DNA of 64,000 nt from CAWJMD01 sp963700925 (GTDB lineage Bacteria > Actinomycetota > Actinomycetes > Actinomycetales > CAWJMD01). Positions 20,509 through 29,539 of this stretch are shown here, one piece after another. Below the pieces are notes generated by a model. That model ran no database searches and had not been told where the DNA came from. It saw nothing but the letters and a program-made list of their open reading frames with translations. Location: NCBI GenBank assembly GCA_963700925.1, contig OY969553.1, positions 4,402,001 to 4,466,000 on the forward strand. The letters run 5' to 3'. Made by a program: the position numbers and the translations under genes. Numbering within the stretch: position 1 is the stretch's first letter; the number at the start of each line of letters is the position of its first letter.

Positions 20509-21465
20509 TCAGCCGTGCGTGGCCTGCGCCGAGAACAGGCTGCTGACCGACTCACCGTCGTGGATGCGCCGGATGGTCTCGGCGAACAGCGGTGCGATCG
20601 AACGCACCTCGAGGTTCGGTAGGCCGTAGTGCCCGGCCTGCGGGACGGTGTTGGTGGTGACCACCTCGTCGATGTCGTCGCGCGCGCTGAGCCTCTCCAG
20701 CGCAGAGCCGGTGAAGAGCCCGTGGGTGCACGCGAGTGACACTCGGCGGGCGCCTTCGGCAGCCAGCACGTCGAGCAGCTCGCACACCGAGCCGGCGGTG
20801 GCGATCTCGTCGTCGAGCACGATCACGTCCTTGCCGCGCACGTCACCGACGATCGCCTCGATCACGACGGTGTCGTCACTGAGCCGCTGCTTGCTGCCCG
20901 CGGCGACTCCGACGCCGAGCAGGCGCGCGAACTGCGTTGCCGGCTTGGCGTTTCCGAGGTCGGGGGAGACCACGACGGTGTTCGACAGGTCCATGCCGAC
21001 ATAGTGCTGAGCCAGCTCGGCGATGGCCGAGAGGTGGTCGACCGGCACGGAGAAGAAGCCGTGCACCTGGGGCGCGTGCAGGGCCATCGTGAGCACCCGG
21101 TCGGCGCCGGCAGTGGCGATGAGGTCGGCCACCAGGCGGCCGCCGATCGAGATGCGCGGGGCGTCCTTCTTGTCCGAGCGTGCGTAGGCGTAGTGGGGGA
21201 TCACCGCCGTGATACGCGCTGCGCCCGCGCCCCGGGCCGCGTCGAGCATGAGCAACAGCTCGACGAGGTTGTCCTGCACCGGTTTCACGAACGTCTGCAC
21301 GATGTACACGTCGCGCTCTCGGCAGCTGTCACGCAGCTGCACCTGGAGGCAGTCGTTGCTGAACCGCTGCAGCAGCGCAGGGGCCAGCTCGCGCCCGAGT
21401 ATGGAGCAGATCTCCTCGGCCAGCTCGATGCTCGAGCTGCCGCTGAAGATGACCGCTTCGCCCAT
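20509..21465 (-). CDS. ribose-phosphate diphosphokinase-like protein (atypical PRPP synthase)
   Basis: 318 residues with the two-domain phosphoribosyltransferase fold of PRPP synthases: YIVQTF, IPHYAYARSDKKDAP (ATP-binding region) and VLDDEIATAGS at the ribose-5-phosphate loop. It departs from the canonical enzyme: the FANGE stretch is replaced by FSNDCLQVQ, the PRPP loop reads SPDLGNAKPA, and the TGGT of the ribose loop is TAGS. It may be a second, specialised PRPP synthase or a relative with another substrate. Its ATG shares a base with the stop of the upstream nuclease gene (TGATG). Confidence 0.8.
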   Translation of the reverse strand: MGEAVIFSGSSSIELAEEICSILGRELAPALLQRFSNDCLQVQLRDSCRERDVYIVQTFVKPVQDNLVELLLMLDAARGAGAARITAVIPHYAYARSDKKDAPRISIGGRLVADLIATAGADRVLTMALHAPQVHGFFSVPVDHLSAIAELAQHYVGMDLSNTVVVSPDLGNAKPATQFARLLGVGVAAGSKQRLSDDTVVIEAIVGDVRGKDVIVLDDEIATAGSVCELLDVLAAEGARRVSLACTHGLFTGSALERLSARDDIDEVVTTNTVPQAGHYGLPNLEVRSIAPLFAETIRRIHDGESVSSLFSAQATHG

Positions 21466-22364
21466 CAGTCCTCCGTTCCGGTCGCGGGGTCCGTCGTGGG
21501 TGGCGCCGGCAGTGGCGGCAGCGGGGGAGGGGTGCCGCCCCACTCCGGGCAGATGCTGCGGTGCGCGCACCACTCGCACATCCGGGTGCGGTGCGGGCGC
21601 CAATCGCCCGTCTCCCGAGCGAGCGTGATCGCGCGAGACAGAGCCTCCAGCTTGCGCTCGGTCGCGACCAGGTCGTGCTCCGTCGGTGAGTACTCGAGGA
21701 ACACACCGTCGCCGAGGTACATCAGCCGCAGGACGGCCGGCACGACGCCGCGTGTACGCCACAGCACCAGGGCGTAGAACTTCATCTGGAAGAGCGCCCT
21801 GGCTTCGAAGTGCTCCGACGGCGAGCTGCCGGTCTTGTAGTCGACGATCCGCACGCGTCCGTCGGGAGCCACGTCGAGCCGGTCGACGTAGCCCCTCAGC
21901 CGCAGACCCGACTCGAGCTCGGCCTCGACCAGTGCCTCGCGCTCGGCCGGCTCGTACCGCGAGGGGTCCTCGAGGTCGAAGTAGCGGTCGAGCAGCTCGT
22001 CGGCCTCGGCCATCCACCCGGTCAGGTCGGCGTCGTCGGCGAACAGGGCCGCGGCGCGCTCGTCGACGGCCAGCAAGTCGTCCCACGCCGGGCGCAGCAG
22101 TGCCGTGGCCTGTTGCCGCGTTCGGTCCGCCGCCCCCAGCTCGAAGAGCTTCTCGAGCACCAGGTGCACCAGGCTGCCGCGCACCGCGGGCGGGCTGGGC
22201 GGCTCGGGCAGCCGGTCGATCATCCGGAACCGGTACAGCAGCGGGCACAGCATGAAGTCGCCGGCCCGCGAGGGAGACAGTGCGCGGACGCCGTCCTCGT
22301 CCTCTGGCTCGAGGGCTTCCAACGCGGCCGGCGTCCCCACGCTCGCCCCCGCGGCCGTCGTCAT
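21465..22364 (-). CDS. RecB family exonuclease with probable iron-sulphur cluster
   Basis: 299 residues of the PD-(D/E)XK nuclease superfamily. Active-site features are GYVDRLD (about 160) and IVDYKTG (about 177-183). One cysteine near residue 38 (FMLCPLLYRF) and three at the C-terminus (CEWCAHRSIC) match the 4Fe-4S ring seen in AddB/Cas4-type nucleases. The Pro-rich tail is probably disordered. ATG 22364 is the start by its leaderless promoter. The gene commonly precedes the M50-trmI-mpa block in actinobacteria; its role in DNA repair is inferred. Confidence 0.87.
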   Translation of the reverse strand: MTTAAGASVGTPAALEALEPEDEDGVRALSPSRAGDFMLCPLLYRFRMIDRLPEPPSPPAVRGSLVHLVLEKLFELGAADRTRQQATALLRPAWDDLLAVDERAAALFADDADLTGWMAEADELLDRYFDLEDPSRYEPAEREALVEAELESGLRLRGYVDRLDVAPDGRVRIVDYKTGSSPSEHFEARALFQMKFYALVLWRTRGVVPAVLRLMYLGDGVFLEYSPTEHDLVATERKLEALSRAITLARETGDWRPHRTRMCEWCAHRSICPEWGGTPPPLPPLPAPPTTDPATGTED

Positions 22365-22370
22365 GGCCTC

Positions 22371-22376
22371 ACGATA
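22371..22376 (-). promoter_or_regulatory. -10 hexamer TATCGT, leaderless promoter of the RecB-like gene
   Basis: On the minus strand TATCGT is followed by six bases and ATG 22364. Confidence 0.55.
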
Positions 22377-22451
22377 GGCGTCGGCACCGACGCCGCCCCC
22401 ATGGCGTGGCCGTGGCGTGGGTGTGGCCGTCGTCCGATCGATGACGACGCC

Positions 22452-22457
22452 TACGCT
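22452..22457 (+). promoter_or_regulatory. -10 hexamer TACGCT, leaderless promoter of the M50 protease
   Basis: TACGCT is followed by six bases and ATG 22464, without a Shine-Dalgarno. Confidence 0.55.
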
Positions 22458-22463
22458 GGCGCG

Positions 22464-23660
22464 ATGAGCGAGACACCGGGCTGGCGCATCGGCGGCGTCG
22501 CCGGCGTGCCCGTGTACGTGGCCCGCAGCTGGCTCGTCATCGCGCTGCTCATCGTGGGGCTGTTCGGGCCGGGCCTCGCGCGGGAGTACACGGACCTGGG
22601 GGTGCTCGCGTACGGGGTCGCGGCGCTGTACGCCGTCGCCCTGCTCGTCTCGGTGCTGCTGCACGAGGTGGCACATGCGGTCGCCGGGCAGCGGGTGGGG
22701 CTGCCGGCTCGGCACATCGTCATCACCCTGTGGGGCGGCCACACCCAGTTCACGTCCGTGGCCGCGAGCCCTGCGCGCAGCCTGGTCGTCGCCGCCGTCG
22801 GGCCGGCCGCGAACGGTGTTCTGGCGGTTGCGGTCTGGGCCGTGGTGCAGGCGTTGCCGGTGAGTGGTGTCAGCTATCGGGTGCTACTGAGCCTCGCCGT
22901 CACCAACGCCTTCGTCGCCATCTTCAACCTGGTGCCCGGCCTGCCGCTGGACGGCGGCCGGATGCTCGAGGCGGTGATCTGGCAGGGCACCGGGCGTCGT
23001 CACACCGGCACCTTCGTGGCCGCGTGGGCAGGCCGCCTGGTCGCGATCGGGGTGATGCTGTACGCGCTGGCGCCGGTGCTCTACGGCGGCACTCCGCAGC
23101 TCCTGCTGGTGGTGTGGGGCGCGATGATCGGCTCGATGCTGTGGATGGCGGCCGGAGAGGCACTCAAGGGAGCCCGGATCGAGCGCCGGGCACAGGACCT
23201 CAGCCTTCCGGCCCTGATGTGGCCAGCCGTAGCCGTACCGGCCACAGCGTCGCTCGCGCAGGCCTCAGCGCTCGCGCAGGCCTCAGCGCTCGCGCAGGCC
23301 TCAGCGCTCGCGCAGGCCCCATCCCTGTCGAAGACCACGGCCGCCGGCGGTACTGCCGTGCCCGGTGGCGGGCGAGCGGTCGTGCTGGTCGGGGTGGACG
23401 GCCGTCCGGTGGGCGTCGTGGACCCGGCGGCGGCCGCTCAGGTGCCGCCGGAGCGACACGAGCAGGTCGGTGTCGGGTCCGTCGCTCGGCGCCTCGACCC
23501 GGAAGCGGTGCTCGACGTCCGCCTGGGTGGGGAGGCGCTGCTCGAAGCGCTGCGGTCACGCCCCGACATCGAGAGGTACGCCGTGGTGGACGGTGGGGTC
23601 GTCGTCGGCTTGCTGCCAGTGGGCGCCGTGGTGGCGGTCCTGACCCGCGCCCGAGCCTAG
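22464..23660 (+). CDS. M50 family site-2-type membrane protease with CBS-like C-terminus
   Basis: 398 residues. Zinc ligands H67 and H71 with E68 are in LLHEVAHA inside a membrane helix; the third ligand motif LVPGLPLDGG has D163. About six hydrophobic segments precede residue 230. A linker of four hexapeptide repeats rich in Ala, Leu and Gln (18-bp DNA repeats at 23251-23322) joins the membrane part to a C-terminal half that resembles paired CBS domains. It lies upstream of trmI and mpa, the usual order in proteasome-bearing actinobacteria. The substrate is unknown. Confidence 0.88.
   Translation: MSETPGWRIGGVAGVPVYVARSWLVIALLIVGLFGPGLAREYTDLGVLAYGVAALYAVALLVSVLLHEVAHAVAGQRVGLPARHIVITLWGGHTQFTSVAASPARSLVVAAVGPAANGVLAVAVWAVVQALPVSGVSYRVLLSLAVTNAFVAIFNLVPGLPLDGGRMLEAVIWQGTGRRHTGTFVAAWAGRLVAIGVMLYALAPVLYGGTPQLLLVVWGAMIGSMLWMAAGEALKGARIERRAQDLSLPALMWPAVAVPATASLAQASALAQASALAQASALAQAPSLSKTTAAGGTAVPGGGRAVVLVGVDGRPVGVVDPAAAAQVPPERHEQVGVGSVARRLDPEAVLDVRLGGEALLEALRSRPDIERYAVVDGGVVVGLLPVGAVVAVLTRARA
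23251..23322 (+). repeat. 18-bp tandem repeat within the M50 protease gene
   Basis: Three exact copies and a fourth diverged at its end. The 18-base period keeps the frame and encodes a repeated hexapeptide (LAQASA) in the linker between the membrane and C-terminal domains. Confidence 0.9.
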
Positions 23661-23663
23661 ACT
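23658..23663 (+). promoter_or_regulatory. -10 hexamer TAGACT of trmI
   Basis: TAGACT is followed by eight bases and GTG 23672. Its TAG is the stop codon of the M50 gene. Confidence 0.45.
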
Positions 23664-23671
23664 CGCTCACC

Positions 23672-24766
23672 GTGCTCACAGCCCCTGACTCCAACGCGCC
23701 CGAACCCACCGGTGCCGCCGCCCGCCGGGGAGTGCTGCGCGCCGGCGAGCGCGTCCAGCTCACCGACCCGAAGGGCCGGTTGCACACGATCACGCTCACG
23801 CCGGGCGCTCAGTTCCACACGCACAAGGGCAGCTTCGACCACAGCGACCTGATCGGCGGCCCCGAGGGCAGCGTGATCGCCAACACGGCCGGGATCGAGT
23901 ACCTCGTGCTGCGCCCACTGCTGCCCGACTACGTGCTGTCGATGCCGCGGGGGGCTGCCGTGGTCTACCCGAAGGACGCCGGCCAGGTCGTCACGATGGC
24001 CGACATCTACCCGGGGGCACGCGTCGTCGAGGCGGGTGTCGGCTCGGGTGCCCTCTCCATGTCGCTGCTGCGGGCCGTCGGCGACGCCGGCTACCTGCAC
24101 TCCGTCGAGCGGCGCGACGACTTCGCCGACATCGCCCGGGCCAACGTCGAGACCTTCTTCGGCGGGCCGCACCCCGGGTGGCGGTTGAGCGTCGGCGACC
24201 TGACCCACGTGCTCCCCGAGACGGAGGCGCCGGGCACCGTCGACCGCGTCGTGCTGGACATGCTCGCGCCGTGGGAGTGCCTGGGCGCAGTCGCCACCGC
24301 GCTGGCGCCCGGTGGGGTGGTGATCGCCTACGTGGCGACCGCGACACAGCTGTCGCGCCTGGCCGAGGACGTGCGTGATGACGGCCGGTTCACCGAGCCG
24401 AGCGCCTGGGAGTCGATGGTGCGGGGGTGGCACCTGGAGGGGCTGGCCGTCCGTCCGCAGCACCGGATGGTCGGTCACACGGGCTTCCTGCTGACCTCCC
24501 GCCGGATGGCCGTCGACGTCGTGGCGCCGCCTCGCCGTCGCCGTCCGGCCAAGGGCTCGCAGCTGACCGACCCGGCCGGCGGCGCCGGGCAGCAGCCCGG
24601 GGTCGAGCACTGGGGTGATCACGAGTGGACCCCTGAGGAGCTCGGCGAGCGGCCCGTCTCGGACAAGAAGGTCCGCCGGGTGAGGCGTGATGTCACTGCG
24701 CGACGTCCTCCGTCCGACCGGCCCAATGGGCGGGTCGGGGAGACCGGTGTCGTACCTGGCGGTTAG
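23672..24766 (+). CDS. trmI: tRNA (adenine-58-N1) methyltransferase TrmI
   Basis: S-adenosylmethionine-dependent enzyme that makes m1A58 in the tRNA T-loop; a homotetramer in bacteria. Seen: an N-terminal small domain, then VVEAGVGSGALS (around residue 119) as the SAM-binding loop, and VVLDMLAPW as motif IV. It has 364 residues, longer than the usual 280 or so, owing to a basic, Gly/Pro-rich tail after about residue 285. GTG 23672 fits the family N-terminus. Its TAG stop is also the start of the mpa promoter hexamer. Confidence 0.92.
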   Translation: MLTAPDSNAPEPTGAAARRGVLRAGERVQLTDPKGRLHTITLTPGAQFHTHKGSFDHSDLIGGPEGSVIANTAGIEYLVLRPLLPDYVLSMPRGAAVVYPKDAGQVVTMADIYPGARVVEAGVGSGALSMSLLRAVGDAGYLHSVERRDDFADIARANVETFFGGPHPGWRLSVGDLTHVLPETEAPGTVDRVVLDMLAPWECLGAVATALAPGGVVIAYVATATQLSRLAEDVRDDGRFTEPSAWESMVRGWHLEGLAVRPQHRMVGHTGFLLTSRRMAVDVVAPPRRRRPAKGSQLTDPAGGAGQQPGVEHWGDHEWTPEELGERPVSDKKVRRVRRDVTARRPPSDRPNGRVGETGVVPGG

Positions 24767-24769
24767 TGT
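24764..24769 (+). promoter_or_regulatory. -10 hexamer TAGTGT of mpa
   Basis: TAGTGT overlaps the trmI stop codon. The start would fall about 22 bases before ATG 24798, leaving a short leader with Shine-Dalgarno GGGGAGG. Confidence 0.5.
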
Positions 24770-24797
24770 CGAAGGACACCAGTTGGGGAGGTGCCCG

Positions 24798-26534
24798 ATG
24801 ACTGAGAACGACGACCGCAGCGCCTCGGCGCTGTCCCGCGAGCTTGAGCTGGTGCGCGCCGAGCTGGCCAGCGTGCGCCGCAGGGTCACCGAGCAGCCCG
24901 CACGCGTGCGGGCGCTGGAGGACCGGATGGCCGCCCTGCAGCGCCAGGCCGACGAGCTGATGACGCGCAACGAACGGCTGCAGCGCACCCTCAGCGACGC
25001 GCGCGCGCAGATCGTCACGCTTCGCACCGAGGTCGACCGGCTGGCTCAGCCGCCGAACGGGTACGCGACATTTTTGGAGGCGCACGAGGACGGCAGCGTC
25101 GACATCTTCCAGTCCGGACGCAAGCTGCGGGTGGCCCTGAGCCCGACCGTCGACCGTAACGCACTCGGAGCCGGCCAGGAGGTCATGCTCAACGAGGCGC
25201 TGAACGTGGTCGCCGTGCGCGAGTACGAACGCACCGGCGAGCTGGTCACGGTCAAGGAGGTGCTCGGCCCCGACCGCCTGCTGGTGCTGGCACGGGCCGA
25301 CGAGGAGCGCGTGGTGCGGCTGGCCGGGTCGCTGGTGGGGGAGAAGCTGCGGGTCGGCGACGCCCTGACGCTCGACCCCAAGTCGGGCTACGTGTACGAG
25401 AAGATCCCGAAGTCCGAGGTCGAGGAGCTCGTGCTCGAAGAAGTCCCCGACATCGACTACACCGACATCGGCGGCCTCGGGGCGCAGATCGAGCAGATCC
25501 GCGACGCGGTCGAGCTGCCGTTCGCGCACCCTGACCTGTTCCGGGAGCACGGGCTCAAGGCACCGAAGGGCATCCTCCTGTACGGCCCGCCCGGGTGCGG
25601 CAAGACGCTCATCGCCAAGGCGGTCGCGCACTCGCTGGCGCAGCAGTCGGCGGCTCGTACCGGCTCGGACGAGGTGCGTAGCTACTTCCTCAACATCAAG
25701 GGCCCGGAGCTGCTCAACAAGTACGTCGGCGAGACCGAGCGGCACATTCGCCTGATCTTCGCCAGAGCGCGTGAAAAGGCCTCGGAGGGAACGCCTGTCG
25801 TCGTGTTCTTCGACGAGATGGAGTCGCTGTTCCGCACCCGCGGTTCGGGCGTCAGCTCGGACGTCGAGACGACCATCGTTCCCCAGCTGCTGGCCGAGAT
25901 CGACGGCGTCGAGAGACTCGAGAACGTCATCGTCATCGGTGCCTCGAACCGTGAGGACATGATCGACCCGGCCATCCTGCGGCCCGGCCGGCTCGACGTG
26001 AAGATCAAGATCCAGCGGCCGGACGCCGAAGCCGCGCGCGACATCTTCACGAAGTACCTGACAGTCGACCTGCCGCTGCACCCCGACGACGTCGCCGAGC
26101 ACGGTGGTTCACCGCGCGCGTGCGTCGAGGCGATGATCACCGCGACGGTCGAGCGCATGTACACCGAGACCGAGGACAACCAGTTCCTCGAGGTGACGTA
26201 TGCGGGCGGCGACAAGGAGATCCTGTACTTCAAGGACTTCAACTCGGGCGCGATGATCCAGAACGTCGTCGACCGTGCGAAGAAGATGGCGATCAAGGAC
26301 CTGCTGACCTCCGGTCAGCGCGGCCTGCGTGTCGACCACCTGCTGGCCGCGTGCGTCGACGAGTTCAAGGAGAACGAGGACCTGCCCAACACGACCAACC
26401 CCGATGACTGGGCGCGGATCTCGGGCAAGAAGGGTGAGCGGATCGTCTACATCCGCACCATCATCCAGGGCAAGAAGGGCCGTCAGCCCGGACGCTCGAT
26501 CGACACCGTCGCGAACACCGGCCAGTACCTGTAG
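24798..26534 (+). CDS. mpa: proteasomal AAA+ ATPase Mpa/ARC
   Basis: Hexameric unfoldase that recognises Pup and threads tagged proteins into the 20S proteasome. Seen in order: coiled coil (about residues 10-80) that binds Pup, OB-fold domains (about 85-210), AAA+ domain with Walker A GPPGCGKT (263-270) and Walker B FFDEME (about 336-341), and the C-terminal end QYL that docks into the proteasome alpha ring. It has 578 residues. The start ATG has a strong Shine-Dalgarno. Also called ARC in non-mycobacterial species. Confidence 0.97.
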   Translation: MTENDDRSASALSRELELVRAELASVRRRVTEQPARVRALEDRMAALQRQADELMTRNERLQRTLSDARAQIVTLRTEVDRLAQPPNGYATFLEAHEDGSVDIFQSGRKLRVALSPTVDRNALGAGQEVMLNEALNVVAVREYERTGELVTVKEVLGPDRLLVLARADEERVVRLAGSLVGEKLRVGDALTLDPKSGYVYEKIPKSEVEELVLEEVPDIDYTDIGGLGAQIEQIRDAVELPFAHPDLFREHGLKAPKGILLYGPPGCGKTLIAKAVAHSLAQQSAARTGSDEVRSYFLNIKGPELLNKYVGETERHIRLIFARAREKASEGTPVVVFFDEMESLFRTRGSGVSSDVETTIVPQLLAEIDGVERLENVIVIGASNREDMIDPAILRPGRLDVKIKIQRPDAEAARDIFTKYLTVDLPLHPDDVAEHGGSPRACVEAMITATVERMYTETEDNQFLEVTYAGGDKEILYFKDFNSGAMIQNVVDRAKKMAIKDLLTSGQRGLRVDHLLAACVDEFKENEDLPNTTNPDDWARISGKKGERIVYIRTIIQGKKGRQPGRSIDTVANTGQYL

Positions 26535-26582
26535 AGCACGGCGGTGTCACCTCGAGACCTCGTGGATCGTCGTACCCACCGA

Positions 26583-26618
26583 CGCGATGGTGCATGGCGC
26601 CAGATCTCGTGCATCGCG
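26583..26618. terminator. weak hairpin between convergent mpa and MFS genes
   Basis: Seven-base arms CGCGATG and CATCGCG enclose 22 bases with further partial symmetry. It may terminate both genes; no U-tract is present. Confidence 0.3.
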
Positions 26619-26650
26619 TGCAGCCCGGCGGCCACACCGCGCCACGGTGG

Positions 26651-27877
26651 CTACTCGTCGACCCTGAACCGCCGTACCGCCGGTAGGAGCACGGCGACCA
26701 GGACCGCGCCGGCCACCGACATCAGCCCTCCGCTGACGAGCGCGGCGCCGGTCGACGCCACCGACGCCACGGCGCCCGCCCTGGCGTTGCCGAGGTCAGG
26801 GCCGGCCACGCCGACGATGTAGTCCATGCTGCTCACCCGCCCCCGGTAGGAGTCAGGCGTCGCGAGCTGCACCATCGTGCCGCGCGAGATCACGCTGACC
26901 GTGTCGGCCGCGCCGGCGATGGCGAGAGCGGCCAGCCCGAGCCACAGCACATCCGTCAGGCCGAAGGCCGCCAGGCCAGCTCCCCAGCAGGCGACCGACA
27001 CCAGCATGACGCGCCCGGGGCGCCTTGACCGGCTGAACGAGCCCGAGAGGAGGGACGCCGAGATGCCGCCCACGGCGATGGCACTCAGGAAGAGGCCGAG
27101 AGTCTGCTCGGAACCTCCGTAGCGCTCGGCGTTCACCGCCGGGAACAGGGCGATGGGCATCGCCAGCAGCGTCGCGCTCAGGTCGGTCAGAAAGGCACCC
27201 GCCAGCACCGGACGGCGGCGCACCATGCGCACCCCCTCCCACACCGCGCCCAGGCCCGGGCGCTGCTCCACCCGCTCGGGAGGCATCGGAGGCAATGACC
27301 AGACGCCGTAGAGCGCGACCACGAAGGTCAGTGTGTCGAGCGCGAACAGCACCTCGACGCCCCACGCTCCGGCCAGGACTCCACCGAGGGCGGGACCGAC
27401 CAGCATGCTGGCCTGGAAGGCGGAATGGGTCAGGGCCAGCCCGGCGCCGAGCTGGGCGGGCGGCAGCAGCCTGACGGCGAAGGTCCGCCGAGCCGGCGCA
27501 CCCGCGGCGGCAAACGTCGACTGCACCGCGAGAAGTGCGAGCACCAGCCAGAGCCGGCCGGCACCGACCACGACGACAGCGGCGAGCGCTGCGGCCGCGA
27601 CGAGCTGCCCGGTGCTCGTCCAGATCACCAGCGTGCGCCGGTCCACGGCGTCGGCGACCGACCCTCCGGCGAGCGCGAACACGACGAGTGGGATGGCGTG
27701 AGCCAGCGACGTCGCGCCGACCCAGAACGGGTCGTGCGTCAGCTCCCAGACGTACAGCAGGACGGCGAGCGCGCTGAGTTGTCCGCCGAGGACGGACACG
27801 GACGACGACACCCAGAGACGTCGGAAGGCGGGGCTCGACCGCAGCGGCTTGAGGTCGAGGAGGGTGCGACGCAGCAT
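26651..27877 (-). CDS. major facilitator superfamily transporter
   Basis: 408 residues with about 12 hydrophobic segments. Seen: the motif-A-like loop AGGSVADAVDRRTLV between helices 2 and 3 and a basic loop (GSFSRSRRPGR) at the start of the second half. This is the pattern of enterobactin/macrolide-type MFS exporters; the substrate cannot be told. Start ATG 27877 is preferred over ATG 27892 because a TATACA hexamer lies six bases before it. It sits inside the proteasome locus but on the opposite strand, so it is probably unrelated in function. Confidence 0.88.
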   Translation of the reverse strand: MLRRTLLDLKPLRSSPAFRRLWVSSSVSVLGGQLSALAVLLYVWELTHDPFWVGATSLAHAIPLVVFALAGGSVADAVDRRTLVIWTSTGQLVAAAALAAVVVVGAGRLWLVLALLAVQSTFAAAGAPARRTFAVRLLPPAQLGAGLALTHSAFQASMLVGPALGGVLAGAWGVEVLFALDTLTFVVALYGVWSLPPMPPERVEQRPGLGAVWEGVRMVRRRPVLAGAFLTDLSATLLAMPIALFPAVNAERYGGSEQTLGLFLSAIAVGGISASLLSGSFSRSRRPGRVMLVSVACWGAGLAAFGLTDVLWLGLAALAIAGAADTVSVISRGTMVQLATPDSYRGRVSSMDYIVGVAGPDLGNARAGAVASVASTGAALVSGGLMSVAGAVLVAVLLPAVRRFRVDE

Positions 27878-27883
27878 CACCGT

Positions 27884-27889
27884 TGTATA
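27884..27889 (-). promoter_or_regulatory. -10-like TATACA before the MFS gene
   Basis: On the minus strand TATACA is followed by six bases and ATG 27877. It differs from the window's TANNNT rule at the last base. Confidence 0.35.
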
Positions 27890-27946
27890 CATCCGGTCCG
27901 GGGAACGTGCGGCGTGCCTTCTCGGCACGAGCACGCAAGCGGTCCG

Positions 27947-27952
27947 TAGGCT
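27947..27952 (+). promoter_or_regulatory. -10 hexamer TAGGCT, leaderless promoter of dop
   Basis: TAGGCT is followed by six bases and ATG 27959; the same hexamer and spacing precede pafA and mshC. Confidence 0.6.
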
Positions 27953-27958
27953 CGGCTC

Positions 27959-29500
27959 ATGACCGTGCGGCGCGTGATGGGGATCGAGACGGAGTACGGG
28001 GTCGCCGATCCGTCCGACCCCGCCGCGAACCCCATGCTGATGTCGGGTCAGGTGGTGAATGCCTACGCGGCACCGCTGGGCAGCCGAGCGGGCCGCGCCC
28101 GGTGGGACTACGAGGACGAGCAGCCCCTGCGGGACGCGCGCGGCTGGGAGCTCGGACGCGCCGCGGCGCACGCGAGCCAGCTGACCGACACGCCGGGAGG
28201 GGAGTTCGCCGACGAGCTCGAGGACCCGACCCTCGCGAACGTCGTGCTGACGAACGGCGCGCGCCTGTACGTGGACCACGCGCACCCCGAGTACTCCAGC
28301 CCCGAGGTGACGGGTCCGCTCGACGCCGTGAAGTGGGACAAGGCCGGCGAGGCGGTGATGCTGGCAGCCGTCCGACGCATCGCCCAGACCTCGGGCCTGC
28401 GGCCGGTGAACCTCTACAAGAACACCACCGACAACAAGGGCGCCTCGTACGGCACCCACGAGAACTACCTGATGTCGCGGGCGACCCCGTTCCCCGAGAT
28501 CGTGCGCGGGCTGATCCCGTTCTTCGTCAGCAGGCAGGTGATCACGGGGGCCGGGCGTGTGGGCCTCGGTCAGACCGGTGACGAGGATGGCTTCCAGATC
28601 GGGCAGCGCTCCGACTTCTTCGAGGTCGAGGTCGGTCTGGAGACGACGCTGAAGCGGCCGATCGTCAACACCCGTGACGAGCCGCACGCGAGCGCCGACA
28701 AGCACCGCCGGCTGCACGTCATCGTCGGAGACGCGAATCTCTGCGAGGTCGCCACCTACCTCAAGATGGGCACCACGGCACTGGTGCTGGACATGATCGA
28801 AGCCCGCGTGTGCCCCGACCTGACTGTGCTGCAACCGGTCTCGTCGCTTCATGCGGTCAGCCACGACGCGACGCTGAAGCAGATGATCACCTTGAAGGAC
28901 GGCACCGTGCTGACGGCGCTGCAGCTGCAGTGGCGCTACCACGAGGCCGCGGCCGCGTTCGTGCACGACCGGGAGGGCGACGACGCCGACCCTCAGACGC
29001 TCGACGTGCTGGAGCGGTGGGGGAGCGTGCTCGACCGCCTGGAGCGCGACCCGATGGAGTGTGCGCGTGAGCTCGACTGGGTGGCGAAACTGCGTCTGCT
29101 GCAAGGATTTCGCGACCGCGAGGGGCTCGACTGGGACCACCCGCGGCTGCAGCTGATCGACCTGCAGTACGCGGACGTGCGCCCCGAGCGCGGGCTGTAC
29201 CACCGGCTGGCCGAGCGCGGGGCCGTCGAGCGCCTGCTCGACCCGGCCGACATCGAGGCGGCCGTCAGCGAACCGCCCACCGACACCCGCGCCTACTTCC
29301 GTGGACAGTGCCTGGCTCGGTTCGGCGACCAGGTCAGCGCCGCCAGCTGGGACTCCCTGATATTCGACCTGCCCGGCTACCCGTCCCTGCAGCGCGTACC
29401 GATGCTCGAGCCGCTGCGCGGCACCCGCGAACACGTCGGGCCGCTCCTCGATCGGTGCCGCGACGCCGCCGACCTCGTGCGTGCCTTGAGCTCTCGCTGA
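27959..29500 (+). CDS. dop: Pup deamidase/depupylase Dop
   Basis: ATP-dependent enzyme that deamidates the C-terminal Gln of Pup to Glu and also removes Pup from substrates. It has 513 residues. Seen: metal-binding glutamates E10 and E12 (GIETEYG), a long insertion after them (about residues 20-65) that distinguishes Dop from PafA, and catalytic Asp about D106 in RLYVDHAHPEY. It is directly upstream of pup, which has its own promoter two bases after the dop stop. Confidence 0.97.
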   Translation: MTVRRVMGIETEYGVADPSDPAANPMLMSGQVVNAYAAPLGSRAGRARWDYEDEQPLRDARGWELGRAAAHASQLTDTPGGEFADELEDPTLANVVLTNGARLYVDHAHPEYSSPEVTGPLDAVKWDKAGEAVMLAAVRRIAQTSGLRPVNLYKNTTDNKGASYGTHENYLMSRATPFPEIVRGLIPFFVSRQVITGAGRVGLGQTGDEDGFQIGQRSDFFEVEVGLETTLKRPIVNTRDEPHASADKHRRLHVIVGDANLCEVATYLKMGTTALVLDMIEARVCPDLTVLQPVSSLHAVSHDATLKQMITLKDGTVLTALQLQWRYHEAAAAFVHDREGDDADPQTLDVLERWGSVLDRLERDPMECARELDWVAKLRLLQGFRDREGLDWDHPRLQLIDLQYADVRPERGLYHRLAERGAVERLLDPADIEAAVSEPPTDTRAYFRGQCLARFGDQVSAASWDSLIFDLPGYPSLQRVPMLEPLRGTREHVGPLLDRCRDAADLVRALSSR

Positions 29501-29501
29501 C

Positions 29502-29507
29502 TAGGAT
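29502..29507 (+). promoter_or_regulatory. -10 hexamer TAGGAT for pup-prcB-prcA
   Basis: TAGGAT starts two bases after the dop stop. The predicted leader is about 26 bases and carries the Shine-Dalgarno AGGAGGT before ATG 29540, so pup is leadered, unlike dop and pafA. Confidence 0.5.
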
Positions 29508-29539
29508 TGGGGCAGAGCGCCACATCACCAGGAGGTCCG

